Positions 22,871 through 40,000 of a stretch of 64,000 bases of DNA are shown piece after piece. The notes under the pieces were generated by a model, which was given only the letters and a program-made list of their open reading frames with translations, ran no database searches and was not told the DNA's origin. Numbering within the stretch: position 1 is the stretch's first letter; each line of letters begins with the position of its first letter. Made by a program: the position numbers and the translations under genes. Location of the stretch: positions 65,565,529 to 65,629,528 of the forward strand of contig OZ023269.1 of assembly GCA_964006375.1 (NCBI GenBank), read 5' to 3'. This DNA comes from Tillus elongatus. Taxonomy: Eukaryota; Arthropoda; Insecta; Coleoptera; Cleridae.

Positions 22871-25199
22871 CTACGGTGGATATGGCGTCCATACATTAGG
22901 CATTTGCGGTAGATGCGGCGTCCGCTGCGATATGGCGTCCGTATACCGGACATCATATCGCATTGTTAATTTTTTGGGTTCTATGATCATTTTAGACTTT
23001 TATGAAGTGATTCTGAGATTTTTATTTTGACGCCATAAACCCGGATTTTGAATGAAACTGTATATCTTAGTTCAAGCTTCTACCGCTTGTTATTAGCGGC
23101 GCCATCAAGAATCAATATACGCGACGTATACATTTGAACAGTCAACGTTTACTTTACAGTTGATACGGCGTCCAGGTATTGGCAACGTGGCTTATCGTTT
23201 GTTCTGCTTAAGATTTTAAGTTATACAGTTCACTCTACGTTATTAGCATAAAAAGGACTCCCGCCTCTTTATATGTTATGGGTCTTCTGGAGCGTTTGTT
23301 TAAATGTGTGACAATTCTATATTTAACTGACGTTTTTCAAGAATATTTACATGGAAAATTTTATCAAAATGATTTTAGAGAACAGCCCTAATAAGCAAAT
23401 CGCAAATAATAAATAAACAAATTCATTTTAATTTTCTATTGTTTTAATTTAGTTTTATTAAGGAATGTACATTTAAAGATTGTTTAGGCAAATAAAACGT
23501 AAAAAAATAGGGTTAGATTATGAAAGTATGTGGAAGTTTGATTGTGTTGAACTAAGTTATTTTAATAAATGCAGTATGGTAGAAAAGTACTGTATCGTTT
23601 AAAATTTTGAATTTTGTTTAATTAAATACACTAACATAGTTTATCAACACTACTTTTCTAAAACCTCTGATTTCACCTAAGTCTTTCATGCAAGGTTCTG
23701 GTACAAACTCAGGTTCTTGAGTAAATAAAAATACTAAACTTTTTGAGAAGCCTTGCGATAAAAGTGCGAGTGTACCTGTGTGCGTGCGTGCGAGGGCGCG
23801 CGCGCGTTTTTGTGTGGGTGTGCGTGCGCAGTTGAATGTACCTGTGTAGCACAATTTTGTACACAAGATAACTTTGAAAAGCATGAAGGTTATTTATGAC
23901 TTCATTTTTGGTATATGGAATTCTTGGAAGCGTAAAATAAAGTCATTAAAAAAACCTGTCCTATCGTAATAGCCTTTAGGTTTTTTGTTTTGACTTTAAA
24001 ATAGAAAACATTGCTTAGTTAATAATTCAGCAAATCGTTAAAATGTGTTTTGAAATGGTCTTTAAAAACTCAAATAAATATCTTGTAATTTTTTACTGAA
24101 CCGGCCGATTTCAAAACGGCGGCAAGTGTTTCTTAACAAAATAGCAGTCATTCATAAAAAATATCTTATTAGTTAAAATAACTTCGTTCAAACACGTCAA
24201 ATATGCATTCAACATTCAACAACGTCGAATGTGGTTTTTTGTTTTTCCGGCATGTATCTATTGACACTTGCTATAATTTATTATAAATATGCCGTAGCAA
24301 ATGCATACCTCCGTATCAGAAAAGTCTATAAAACCTAACCAAGGTCAAAATTATATTGGATATTAAAATGTAAAACGGGATATTAGAAATACATATTGCA
24401 GCTAAATGCCTACTGTATGTTTACGTGGTATGTTCTTTAAAACAGGCCAGATATAATCCAAAACAATAATGAATAATACGATTACTTGTATAATCAAAAA
24501 TGTGTTTGTGAATCCTATCAGTTGGCGATTTTTTTTAATTCCAATAATATAACTGTCTAGGCTTTGATACCGCTAGGTTGACTTACCTATTTTTCAGTTG
24601 GTTAAAAAAGTTATACAAAATATTTTAGGTTCGTATTAAAAGAACTCTTGTTTATTGTGTTATTTTTTAATTTTGTAAAGGTTTTATTGAATTGAAATTA
24701 AGTAAGCTGAAAACTTGATTCATTTATACCGAAATCTCGTAGAATTTGGTATTGTGTTAATTGGCAAACCATTTTTTTGCTTAGAGGTAAAGTATAAAGA
24801 TTAATAATGTATTATCAAAATAACAAATAAACGATATATTTATACATCATAGAACAACTCCCTACTGAATATATTTAGGATGAGTATCAGCTTGAAAATA
24901 AATTCAGTTTATTTGAACTATTTCCAACACTTCATAATTAATTTTACAAAGAACATATTAAAAGCCAGAGAATTTATTTTATTTCAGTCCCAATAATTTT
25001 AGTGATAATACTCAGATTGGGCTGTTTAAGTGTTTTCCAGCTGTATCTATTCATGATCAGCATAATCTCAAAAATAACTTCACTTCCCACTAAATGAAGT
25101 TTTATTTAAAGCTTTTTCTTTTTATGATAGAGTTCATGAAAGATAAAGCTAGTTATGTGTCCCCAAGACGTCATGAAATTGTTTGTTCTGCCACATGAT

Positions 25200-27250
25200 G
25201 GGTGTTTCCTCGCTTCTTAAATAGTTAGGTTATATGTCTGCTGGGAGGGCATTTGAAAGCTTAGATGGTCTAGGAGAGAACAAAGATTCGTAACGAACCG
25301 TTCGACAAGTAGTTAATTTGACACTAGAAGCGTGTGTTTTTTTGACTAAAACGGGTTGGCCGATTAAAGGTTACAAGCGGAGGTACCAACGAAGCAATTT
25401 CTAAGGAGCAACGTTGGTAGTAATATCGATAGAAGGGGCAGAGATCTCAAATCTTTCTTTTGTAGTCGAGAGAAGTGAGATTGCCTGTGATATAATAAAT
25501 CTCCTATTATTATTATTATTATTATTAGTTTATTGGTGTATAAATTTTACAATGCATCTTACAATTAAGTATTAAACTTGTGTTTGCAATTGATACAATT
25601 TGGACTTGAATATAATGAAAAACTGCAATATAGCTCGAAATCTTCTTGACACTGACGGCACTTTGATTTTGGTTTTCCAATTTTTCATTTTAATTAACTT
25701 CCCATAATTGTTTCCTATAACCAATATTTCATATATATCCTTGGAATTTTTATATCATGGTCCAATAACAAAATTGTCTTGTTTTAACTTAGATTTTCGA
25801 ATATTATAAATTTTAAAGCACCAAAATTATAATAGAATATAGGAGGGACAAGTTTGTTTTTGGGGCAGCACCCCAGACATGCAATCAGTATTCTAACTGT
25901 GGATGTATCTGTGCTTTATACAGGATCAAAAGCTGCTGTGATGAAAGCAAACTTTTTACCTAAAATAGACACCCAAGCTTTTTTGTTGCTGGTGGTTTTG
26001 GGTGCCAGCAAAGATCATCTGCAAAAGTTATATATGCAGAGATTGTGGATTTTTGGGCAGTATTTTGCCAGACATTTGGACGTCTGGGCCCAGAATGTCA
26101 CCCTTCCTAGGGAAGATGCAATTCTGTGTTTATCAAACATTAAACATAACCAAACTTGCAGACTCTCAGCTGAGAATCTTAGACGGGTCATCATTTAGGA
26201 AGTTGGTTACTTTTACTCTTAATGATAAGGAGCTATAAGCAGATATTGGACGCGTCGATGAGAACGTGCTCCGAAGAGTACTAACATCAGCAAAGCTGTG
26301 GATTGGATTGTTGGTTTATATGCAAAGGAAAAACTGTGGGAGCTAAAATGGACCTCTGGGGAACACCCGTATTGATTCTTAATTAATCTGATAAAGCACC
26401 ATCGACAACAATATGCAAGAACCGATCCTTCAGAAAACTAAATAACCATAGGCATAGTTTTAAAAGCAATCAGTATGATGAAAGTTTATTGAAGAGTGCC
26501 GCATGCCAGATCCGATCGAATGCTTTAGAAATGTACAACGAAATTGCATGATCAGCTCCAATTTTTTCTAAAGCAGAACATCAAAGAATGACGTATGTTG
26601 AAATATCGCCAGTATACCGGTTTTGACAAAAGCTGTATTGACGATCACAAAACTAATGTTGTGCAGCTTGTTTCCGGAAAGATGCGAATCCTCCATTTTA
26701 TAGGACTTTGAAGGAGGCGACATAAAATTGGAGTCAGTTCAGGAGCACACATTTTAAGAACTATTGCTGAGATTCTATCGGGTCCTGATACCTTTTTGAT
26801 GTCAAAATTTTCAAATATGTGCTTAACAGTACGATGCCTATATAATATTTCTCCCATTTTAGACTTTACAGCTGGAATAGTTGGTGGGCTCTTTTACTGC
26901 AAAACAAGCCTGGAATTAGAAGCAATTTACGGGCGAATAGATCGGCCTTTCTTCTGAAGATACGGCGAATATTCCATGATTTGATGCCAGGGGAGGAAAG
27001 GAGCTGCTGGTGAAATTTCTACCTATAATTTTTGTCATAAGCCAGAAACGTCGGGTATTGTTTGGACAAGAGATGGCTTTGTCACTTACTGATTGGTGGA
27101 AATCATTTTTGGCTTGATCGATTGTCTGTTTGGTTCCTTGCTGATGCAAAGGTGGCGTGAGTTTCGCTGCTAGGGTTTTTGCGCCAAAGTTTGTAGGCAG
27201 AATGTGCGGTAACTACTGCTTTTTGGCAAGCTTTATTTTCATTTCGAATC
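25200..27250 (-). pseudogene. Jockey/CR1-type ORF2 fragment in copy A
   Basis: Readable minus-strand pieces are DQAKNDFHQSVSDKAISCPN (27149-26916), then KVSGPDRISAIVLKMCAPEL (26857-26645), then degraded RT sequence. The 3' part carries a tail related to KLWNSLPADI just upstream of 25230. The set matches the fuller version in copy B. Stops and frameshifts are scattered throughout, and the insertion at 25505-25838 splits the 3' part. No endonuclease domain is visible. Confidence 0.7.
25505..25838 (-). mobile_element. LINE 3'-end fragment inserted into copy A
   Basis: It is absent from the same place in copy B, where about 24 bp (ATAAAGCGAACAGCTCGTTT...) stand instead. It starts on the plus strand with an ATT trinucleotide run followed by AGTTTATTGGTGTATAAATT, which on the minus strand reads as ...CCAATAAACT then (AAT)n. 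That is a typical LINE poly(A) signal and trinucleotide tail. It is short and 5'-truncated, with no coding left. Confidence 0.55.
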
Positions 27251-27340
27251 GACATGTTTTGATGAATGAGGAATATAGGTTTCTATGCATAATAAAATAA
27301 TTACTGTAATGGAGTTGACGCATTCTGTGGGATTATTATC

Positions 27341-27342
<2 letters not shown>

Positions 27343-27428
<86 letters not shown>
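27343..27428. repeat. (TA)n microsatellite at the end of copy A
   Basis: TA run of about 86 bp. The matching position in copy B contains a 1.6 kb inserted element within its TA tract. Confidence 0.95.
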
Positions 27429-27432
<4 letters not shown>

Positions 27433-28363
27433 TAATTTATCACTAATAGACTTAATTTCCAAGGTTATTGAATGAAACACATATGCATCCTGTTTTATTT
27501 GATATGCTGCTGTTTACACTACTATGTTCAGTTATCACTAATAGAAGTCATTTTTTTAAAAGAGTAACAAGTAAATGATAATTCACAAACGGCTTTACAT
27601 CCCTCTGAAGGCAGGAGCATAAAAACATTTTACTTTTACCTATTAACTTTTGAAACATTATATCCGGTTATATTACTCGAGTTTTATTGAAAAAATTTCA
27701 ATTTTCACCAAATCATCCCTTATTTATCCCCTACCCTCTGAAGCGATCTTACCCAAAAACAACTCGAAGCGTTCCTTTGTCGGGTGCTAACCGGATACCA
27801 AATTTGAAGATGATATCCCAATTCGTTCGAAAGTTATTGCGTCTATTAACAGACAGACGTACATGCAGACAGACCGACCGACAGATAAAAAAAATTCGTT
27901 CCAGAATCAAGTTTTCTATAGTTTTTTAGACTTTTTACGCTGTTTTAGGGGGAAAAAATCGAAATTTTTGTCAACAATATTTCACCCCCACAGATTCAAC
28001 CCATAATTTAATTTCAGAGCAGAATACCACATGTTTGATGAGATTAAATGTTTTCTAATAAATAAACCCTAAAACGTCATATTACTCGAGTTTTAACGAA
28101 AAAATGTAAATTTTCTCCAAATCACACTCCCTCCCATTCACCCCCTAAAGCAATTTTACCCAAAAACAATCAGAACCGTTCGTTTGTCCACTGCTAACTG
28201 TATACCAAATTTGAAGACGTTGTAAAGTTATTGTGGCTACAAACAGACATACAGACCGACAGACAAAAACAAATTTCGTTCCGAAATCATGTTTTATACA
28301 TGTTTTGATATTTTTACGACGTTCAAGCAAAAAAATTTTTTGTGACCGATGCGATACTTCCAC
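27429..28363. repeat. Non-coding repeat family with CAGACAGAC stretch, two tandem copies
   Basis: 27429-27660 matches 35423-35559 plus 40962-41030, i.e. the flanks of the LOA insertion at 35569. 27660-28070 and 28075-28363 are two diverged tandem copies of one unit (ATTACTCGAGTTTTA..., CTTACCCAAAAACAA..., GGATACCAAATTTGAAGA, then AACAGACAGACGTACAT). Further copies lie at 41335-41700 and 41720-41770. No coding capacity. Such units are common as dispersed, uncharacterised insect repeats. Confidence 0.65.
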
Positions 28364-29146
28364 ACGTCACGATGTGGAAGTAATAGCTAATTTGATAGAA
28401 CAGTGTTTTACATTTTAGCATAATTAGATTAACTGTGTTGAGTAAAAAAAAAAACCAAATAAATAATTGCCTTAATTGATGCTTCGGTCGTGCTGTCAGA
28501 AAGAATAATATAGTCGACTCTTTTCTTATAACTATATTCTTATGTTAAAGCTACAATAACTGTAATAACTGTGACAATGCAAAGAGAAATGAAAAAAACT
28601 CTTTTAATTAAAATTTAATAAAATCATTTCCCCAAAACTTAAGTAAAGAAGTTACTAAAACATTTTCAAATGTATTAGTAAGAGCAACGGAATATAATGA
28701 CCTAATTGGTTCGACAATAAAATAATTACTCTGATTTTAATTGATAGCGATTCTGTTATCGAAACCAAATTACCTAGATGCTTGATTCCCCCTTTTAAAC
28801 TTAACTCTTTTATCATGTTAATGTAGGTATTTGGTAGGTATATCTAGGTATATAAAGTGGCAACGACGTATGACGCCGTATCCACTGTAGATTGAGAAAT
28901 ATATATACAATAAGGAGTTGGTATCGCTGCAGTCTGAATGATGAATATACGGACAGGAGTTCGCATGCCCTGTTTTTAAAAGGAGTTCATAAACATTGGA
29001 GAATGTAAGTTGCCCAAAAAATTTTTTTGCTAATTAAAATTCGGTTTCCTACACTACTTCCTACACTACTAAAAAATTAATATACATGAACAAATTTTAA
29101 TATATTCGGGTTAATTCTGGTGGACGCCATATAACTTGTTTTCATA
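28364..29146. other. AT-rich non-coding stretch with GACGCCGTATCCAC motif
   Basis: No gene found. GACGCCGTATCCACTGTAG (28872) is an inverted version of the GGATATGGCGTC / GGATACGGCGTC motif that opens both duplicated units (22877, 23163, 29375, 29607). Confidence 0.45.
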
Positions 29147-33642
<4,496 letters not shown>

Positions 33643-33664
33643 ATATATATATATATACATATAC

Positions 33665-33743
<79 letters not shown>
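33643..33743. repeat. (TA)n microsatellite, left half
   Basis: TA run with a few ACATATAC interruptions, ending where the 33744 element begins. Confidence 0.9.
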
Positions 33744-33746
<3 letters not shown>

Positions 33747-34170
33747 CTATGGTCTGGCTTTTTATTTAATGATTTGTTAATTACTAATTAGATGCTGATA
33801 TTACTTCTAATCATAAATCTAATTTCTAATATATCTTTATATTAATAATTTATACCGTTGGACGCCAGGCAACTCACTGTTTGCCAATATCATTATCTAA
33901 TATACTTTTAATAAGCCAAAACCTGCAAATATTTCCTCGTCAATTAGAAGATAATTTATTTTACTCACTTACCGTCTTAATTACTTCTAATTTCCATTTG
34001 CTCAGCCCTCTCAGGATTTTAAGGATTCAACTTGTTTTTGTTTTTTTTTTGTTTTGGAAATTTTTTTGTATAATTGGTCTTTGCTAATTACTTGGTCTTT
34101 TTCTATTTTAATTATGCATTACCACTTCTATTATGAATGCCAAATAGGAGATTTAAATGAAAATCTAATT

Positions 34171-34640
34171 ATACAAAGTTAGGCATCTTTAATGGTTATT
34201 ACCCATTGAAATTAAAATTCACAAATATTAAATAACAAATTAAGGGACAAATTAGTTGCATAATATACCATAATAGGTTATTAATAACAAACATATTATT
34301 CAGTATCAAATCACTTACATTGTTTTATACAAAGTTAGGCATCTTTAATGGTGATTACCCATTGAAATTAAAATTCACAAATATTAAATAACAAATTAAG
34401 GGACAAATTAGTTGCATAATATACCATAATAGGTTATTAATAACAGAAACATATTATTCAGTATCAAATCACTTACATTGTTTTATACAAAGTTAGGCAT
34501 CTTTAATGGTGATTACCCATTGAAATTAAAATTCACAAATATTAAATAACAAATTAAGGGACAAATTAGTTGCACAATATACCACAATAGGTTATTAATA
34601 ACAGAAACATATTATTCAGTATCAAATCACTTACATTGTT
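34171..34640. repeat. Three tandem copies of a ~157-bp unit
   Basis: ATACAAAGTTAGGCATCTTT begins copies at 34171, 34327 and 34485. The copies are nearly identical by eye, which suggests recent expansion. Confidence 0.9.
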
Positions 34641-34790
34641 AGAACCAGAGATTTGGCTTGTTAATTATCGGTCACCTTACACATTCCTGTACACCATGTA
34701 CACAAAGATGGTATTTGGATCCTTTGATTGCATTGTTAGAACCAGAGATTTGGCTTGTTAATTATCGGTCACCTTACACATTCCTGTACT
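34634..34790. repeat. Direct duplication of a ~58-bp segment
   Basis: CATTGTTAGAACCAGAGATT starts at 34634 and again at 34731, each followed by the same sequence to CACATTCCTGTAC. Confidence 0.85.
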
Positions 34791-35334
34791 TCTAATAAGC
34801 TACTCTTTTATGAAATTCTGTTGTTTTGGTTGATTAGCTTTAACTGTTTTATTTATTTTCAGTCATTATCTTCTTGCTTAACTACCCCTGGCAACTATAT
34901 TATTACCAGGCACCTTCTCCTGTGGACCAGGCACCTTCTACCTGTTCACTCCTCAACGTTCTCCAGCTGACCTTTTATTTTTTATTGGTAATTTTTGATA
35001 CCGACCTCGAGCCACTACATTTACTTGTTTGCTCTACGACGCTCTCCAACTGAATCCCTTGACTATCAATCTCACTACAAGTCTCTTATCACTAGATAGA
35101 AAACCATACAAAAATTGTTTGTTTCACTTTATCTTGCTTTTTATTTCACGATATCTACTGCATTATCAATATATTTTACTTTAACTTAATACTAATTCTT
35201 ATAAAATAACAACATAAAACCTCTTTAGATTTCCATTTAAATTATATTCCTTTAGTTCTATTGCACTACTAAAATAACTTGACCATTATTTCTTAATATT
35301 ATTATTCTAATTTCTATCCTATGTCTATACATAG

Positions 35335-35337
<3 letters not shown>

Positions 35338-35422
<85 letters not shown>
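35338..35422. repeat. (TA)n microsatellite, right half
   Basis: TA run continuing directly from the CATAGCAA end of the 33744-35337 element. Confidence 0.95.
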
Positions 35423-35426
<4 letters not shown>

Positions 35427-35559
35427 TAATTTATCACCAATAGACTTAATTTCCAAGGTTATTTAATGAAACAGATATACATCCTGCTTTATTTGATATA
35501 CTGCTGTTTTCACTACTATATTCAGTGATCACTAACAGAAGTCTTTTTTTTTTTTTAAA

Positions 35560-35568
35560 GAGTAAGTA
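35560..35568. repeat. Target-site duplication, left (GAGTAAGTA)
   Basis: GAGTAAGTA here and at 40953-40961 bracket the LOA element. The related sequence at 27555-27570 (AAAAGAGTAACAAGTAAATG) is the uninterrupted, empty version. Confidence 0.9.
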
Positions 35569-35925
35569 GGGGTTAAGGAGTCGCGGGCCAAAGGACTCCA
35601 GGGGGAAAGCTGAGGAAGTGGAAATAACAACATAAACTCCCGATGAAGCTTTCCCCAAGACCGTCATGCGCGGTAAAAATCCGCATCCTGCACGAGGTGA
35701 CCCTGCTAATAACTAAACATGACGGATCTAGACAAGGAGGTCGAACTAAACTCCCCCAATCTACGGTGTCACGTGACCCGTGCCTATGGATGGATGGCAC
35801 CAGGGCGATGGTGTCGTGAACGGAACCTCTGGAGTACCAGGCAACCCTCCAGAGTAACCCGCCTTGCACCACACAGGGGGTTCTGATGGTGTGGACAGTA
35901 TTTCCCCCATTCTCGCGGGAACAAC

Positions 35926-37083
35926 ATGAAGATAATAAACACATACAAAACCAAAACCAATGAGGCTCGAGGAGTGGCTCCGGCTACAGACTTGTGCCTT
36001 GAGTCTATCCCGGAAACGGAGACGAGCCAGGGGGCGGCAGCGGACTCTGGAGGTCCCACGACCGGCGTAGATACGGGGGATCAGGGGGTAGCTTCGGCCA
36101 GAGACCTGTCCCCGACACCCAAGCTGGAGGCTGGGTCCCACCGGAGGGCGGCGAGCTCCGCGGACTCCGGGGGCCCCTCCACCAGTGAGGACTCTACTGT
36201 TAGAGTAGAGGGACTGCCCCGGCAGTCCAAGCGTCTTTCCGGGGCGCAAAGAAAGAAGCTCCGGAGGGCGCAAAAAATGGCGGCCGGGACCTGGACGGTC
36301 GAGAAACCTGTAAAGGCGCAAGAGGGGAGTGCGGGTCAGAAGAGGACGCGCTCGAACTCTAGCACGCCCACTACAGACAGACGTTCCAAAAGGGCCAGGG
36401 TGCCTGTAAAGGCGCAAGAGGAGAGTGCGAGTCGGAAGACGCCGCGCTCTGGCTCTAGCACGCCTACTACAGACAGACCTCTCCAAGGAACCAAGGCCGG
36501 AACACCGGCGCAGACTGGCTCTTACAGGGAGGCTGCGGATGGCCTCGGGATGGCGGTGATTGACAGACGCCATCCTGAGGTCACGCTAGACCAGGGGAAG
36601 GCGGACCTGATCCAGGCTGCGGTGGTAGCTGCAGTGGACTCTCTTCAGGAAGGGGAGAGCCCGCCTCAGTTCCACCGGACGCGCCTGACGAGGGGCATCC
36701 TCTGGACAACCTGTGCCGGCCCGCAGTCGCGGGACTGGCTGCGGAAAACGATCGGGGGCCTCGGTCAGATTTGGGAGGGGGCGGACTTGACAGCCGTCGA
36801 GCCCAAGGAACTCCCAAAGAGACGCAAGGTCCTCGTACGGATCCCTGACACCATCCCGCAGGAGACGGTGATCAGCAGACTTAAGATCCAGAACCCTGAA
36901 CTGGGGACGCAACACTGGTCGGTTCTAAGCAGGAAGGCAGAGGAGAAAGGACAGACGCTCGCCTTCTCGATCGACCCGACATCTTACAGAGCCCTTGAAG
37001 GAACCTCCTTCAAGGCATTCTGGGGCATGGGAAGGGTTAGCTTCCGCCCACTGGGGAAGCAACTAAGGGTTAATGGGACTTAG
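35926..37083 (+). CDS. LOA-like ORF1, 385 residues, intact
   Basis: The start ATG at 35926 (MKIINTYKTKTNEARGVAPA) is conserved in the copies at 21696 and 50359. Residues 1-90 are acidic, Ser/Gly/Pro-rich and probably disordered. Residues about 125-180 contain two near-repeats of a basic module (PVKAQEGSAGQKRTRSNSST and PVKAQEESASRKTPRSGSST), likely nucleic-acid binding. Residues about 200-380 form the conserved half (AVIDRRHPEVTLDQGKADLI, WTTCAGPQSRDWLRKTIGG, RRKVLVRIPDTIPQETVI, FWGMGRVSFRPLG), which resembles DUF4780. No CCHC zinc knuckles are present. The protein probably packages element RNA in the RNP. The stop TAG (37081-37083) overlaps the ORF2 start, suggesting reinitiation or coupled translation. 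Confidence 0.85.
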   Translation: MKIINTYKTKTNEARGVAPATDLCLESIPETETSQGAAADSGGPTTGVDTGDQGVASARDLSPTPKLEAGSHRRAASSADSGGPSTSEDSTVRVEGLPRQSKRLSGAQRKKLRRAQKMAAGTWTVEKPVKAQEGSAGQKRTRSNSSTPTTDRRSKRARVPVKAQEESASRKTPRSGSSTPTTDRPLQGTKAGTPAQTGSYREAADGLGMAVIDRRHPEVTLDQGKADLIQAAVVAAVDSLQEGESPPQFHRTRLTRGILWTTCAGPQSRDWLRKTIGGLGQIWEGADLTAVEPKELPKRRKVLVRIPDTIPQETVISRLKIQNPELGTQHWSVLSRKAEEKGQTLAFSIDPTSYRALEGTSFKAFWGMGRVSFRPLGKQLRVNGT

Positions 37084-40000
37084 GTTCCTTCAGGTCAACC
37101 TCCAACACAGTAGGGCAGCCACGGCCGGACTACTAATGGCTCTGAGGAACACGGATGTTGCCCTCATCCAGGAACCGTACTCCTATAAAGGAGAGATCAA
37201 GGGATTCGGCGGAGCTACTGGAAAGCTCATCTACAGCAGATCCAGCGAGAACCCGAGGGCCTGCATTTTTGTCAGGGAAGGCATAGAGTTTCTCCCTCTA
37301 ATGAATTTCTGTTCCAGGGACCTGGCAACGATCAAAATCCGATGTGGAGGAGCGGATGGGCTGAGGGACATTACTGTCGCGTCAGCCTATCTGCCAGGGG
37401 ACAGCACGGACCCTCCTCCACCCAACGAATTGGAGCAGCTGATGGTGGGTAGCAGAGCAGGTGGATGGCAGACCATCATCGGCATGGATGCGAATGCGCA
37501 CCATGAGTTGTGGGGTAGCTCGGACACAAACTCTAGGGGTGAGGCACTTTTACAATTCTTTATGAAATTTAATTTAGACATATTGAATAGAGGTAATAAA
37601 CCGACCTTCGTCACAACACGGCGTGAGGAAGTTTTAGATCTAACAGTTTCCACCCAGTTTCTGGGTGACTTTGTTAAAAGCTGGGCTGTGTCTGGGGAAG
37701 TGAGTAGCTCAGACCACAGATACATCCGGTTTGAAATCGCCAAAGTCGAAAGAGAAACGGTATGGTACCGGGACCCCCGCAAGGCGGACTGGGAAGCCTA
37801 CAGGGCAGACCTGGCTGTGGAACTGCGGGGGGTTAAGAGTACCATAAAAAATTCAATAGACCTCGAGATTGCAGCAGTCCAATTGCGAGACGCAATTACC
37901 TCGGCCTATAACGCCAACTGCCCCCTGAAAATGAGGGTGTCCACCAGGAACGTCCCGTGGTGGAACGAGGACCTCAGGCAAAGGAGGACGCAGGTTCGTA
38001 AGCTGTTTAACGCGGCCAAAAGGTCGGGAGCATGGGATGAATATAGACAGGCCCTATCGACCTATAACAAAAGACTGAGGGACGCCAAGAAGGAGTCGTG
38101 GAGGAGGCACTGCGAAGAAGTGAAAAACACGTCCGAGAGTGCTCGACTACACAAGATCCTGTCTAAGGGCCCTCAGACTAACATAGGCTCCCTTAGAACA
38201 CCCACGGGAGGCTTTACAAGCTCGGGGGAGGAAACTATGGAAATTTTACTTCAGACGCACTTCCCCGGCTGTAACATAATAAACCAATCACCTCCGGACT
38301 GGGACCACTCAGAAATAGAGGCGCCTTATAGGCGGGCATCTAGAGTAGACTGGACAGTCGCTAAAGAGGTGGTTACCTGGAGCAAAATCAGATGGGCCAT
38401 TAACAGCTTTAAGCCATACAAATCGCCGGGATTTGATGGAATAATGCCCATCATGCTCCAACAGGGGATAGATATACTGGCGCCGGTGCTTACCCTCATT
38501 ATGAGGGCCAGCCTGGCTCTGGGGTACATTCCGAGGGCATGGAGACTGGCCAGGGTTGTATTTATTCCTAAACCTGGGCGTCCAACAGACCAGGCAAAGT
38601 CCCTGAGGCCAATAAGTCTCATGTCCTTCTTGCTGAAAACAGTGGAAAAACTGCTCGACCGGCACATTAGGGGCGGTGTACTGGAAGCATATCCTCTACA
38701 CTGCGGACAATATGCATACAGAGCAGGATTCTCAACAGAAACAGCACTGCACCAACTGGTGCTGAAACTGGAGAATACGCTGGAGAACAAGGAGGTGGCG
38801 CTGGGGGCCTTCCTAGACATAGAGGGGGCCTTTAGCAACACCTCGTTCGGATCGGTTCTGGCAGCTGCCCGAGAGCGTGGAATAGAGGAGACCTGCTGCA
38901 GGTGGATCGGTTCCATGCTCAGGGACAGGGCGGTGTTCACCTAACTCGCGGGAGGGACTCTGCTGGCGGGGGTCGCGGCGGGGTGTCCGCAGGGGAGCGT
39001 TCTGTCTCCCTTGCTCTGGTGTCTAGTCGTGGACGGCCTGCTGGGGAGGCTCTCGGGAGGGGGGTATGAGGTACAGGGCTATGCGGACGACATTGTCATC
39101 ATAGTCCGAGGAAAGGTCACACAGGCAGTGTGGGAGCGTATGCAGACTGCACTGAAAGTGGTGGAAGGGTGGACGGTTGATCAAGGGCTCGGGGTGAGCC
39201 CCGAGAAAGCAACCGTCGTGCCGTTTACGAGGAGGAGGAAGTGTGAAAGCCACAGAACTCTCACTATATACGGTAGGAGCGTTCCAATCGCCAGGGAGGT
39301 AAAATATCTTGGGGACGTATTGGACTCTAAGCTAACCTGGAATGGTCACATTGGAAAAATACTGCGTAAGGCAGTCATGACCTTAGCCGTCACTAGGCGG
39401 CTATATGGAAAAACGTGGGGACTAAGACCTAGTATGGCCCACTGGCTGTACACAAGGGTGGTCAGACCATCGTTAACATATGCGGCACTGGTCTGGTGGC
39501 CTAAGGTGACACAATCCAGTGCCAAACAAAAACTAGGCAAGATCCAAAGGATGGCTTGTCTAGGCATCACAGGGGCCATGTCTTCAACCCCAAAAGCCGC
39601 CATGGAGGTGTTGCTGGATCTACCCCCCCTACACTTAGTTATTATGGGAGAGGCCAGGCTAGGACTATACAGACTAGCCTGCAATGGTAGACTGAAGATC
39701 AACCCAGGCTTCAGGGGCCACTGCAAAATTCAGGAGATCGTGAAGGAGCCCATGCTTGAAATGAGGTCAGACTTCGCGAGCCCGCGAATGTGCAGGGAAA
39801 ACAACTTTACAATGGAAATCCCCGATCGCGAGGCATGGCGGAAGGAGACGCCGGGCATTCCACGGGACGCGCTCGTCTGGTTCACGGACGGATCCGGCGG
39901 GGAGCGTGGGACGGGGGCAGGTGTTTACTCGGAAGGAACAAGGGTAAGTAATAGTATTTCCCTCGGAACCCATGCAATGGTGTTTCAGGCCGAAATGTAC

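Larger units (their letters stand above)
33744..35337. mobile_element. 1.6 kb non-autonomous inverted-repeat element inserted in a TA tract
   Basis: Its left end TTGCTATG (33744-33751) is mirrored by CATAGCAA (35330-35337), and both sides continue into (TA)n. Copy A has an uninterrupted TA tract at the matching place, so this is an insertion. Interior: AT-rich with no transposase; three tandem copies of a ~157-bp unit (34171-34640) and a 97-bp-period direct repeat (34634-34790). The open frame at 34755-34970 has no recognisable domain. Superfamily cannot be fixed from an 8-bp inverted repeat; TA targeting would fit Tc1/mariner-derived MITEs. Confidence 0.55.

Noticed and set aside
23618..23884. 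Minus-strand frame with VPEPCMKDLGEIRGFRKVVL, also at 30303-29998
   Set aside because: Readable in both duplicated units, but indels between the copies are not multiples of three and part of it is a GT/GC repeat, so selection on a protein is not supported.
34171..34640. CRISPR-like array
   Set aside because: Repeats are contiguous 157-bp units without spacers, in a eukaryotic transposon.
35761..36573. 270-codon minus-strand frame opposite LOA ORF1, and similar frames at 21379-21844 and 50391-50735
   Set aside because: GC-rich antisense of ORF1; its Arg/Pro/Ser-rich composition follows from the sense codons and it has no start or motif of its own.
38326..38940. 204-codon minus-strand frame
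   Set aside because: Antisense shadow of the LOA reverse transcriptase.
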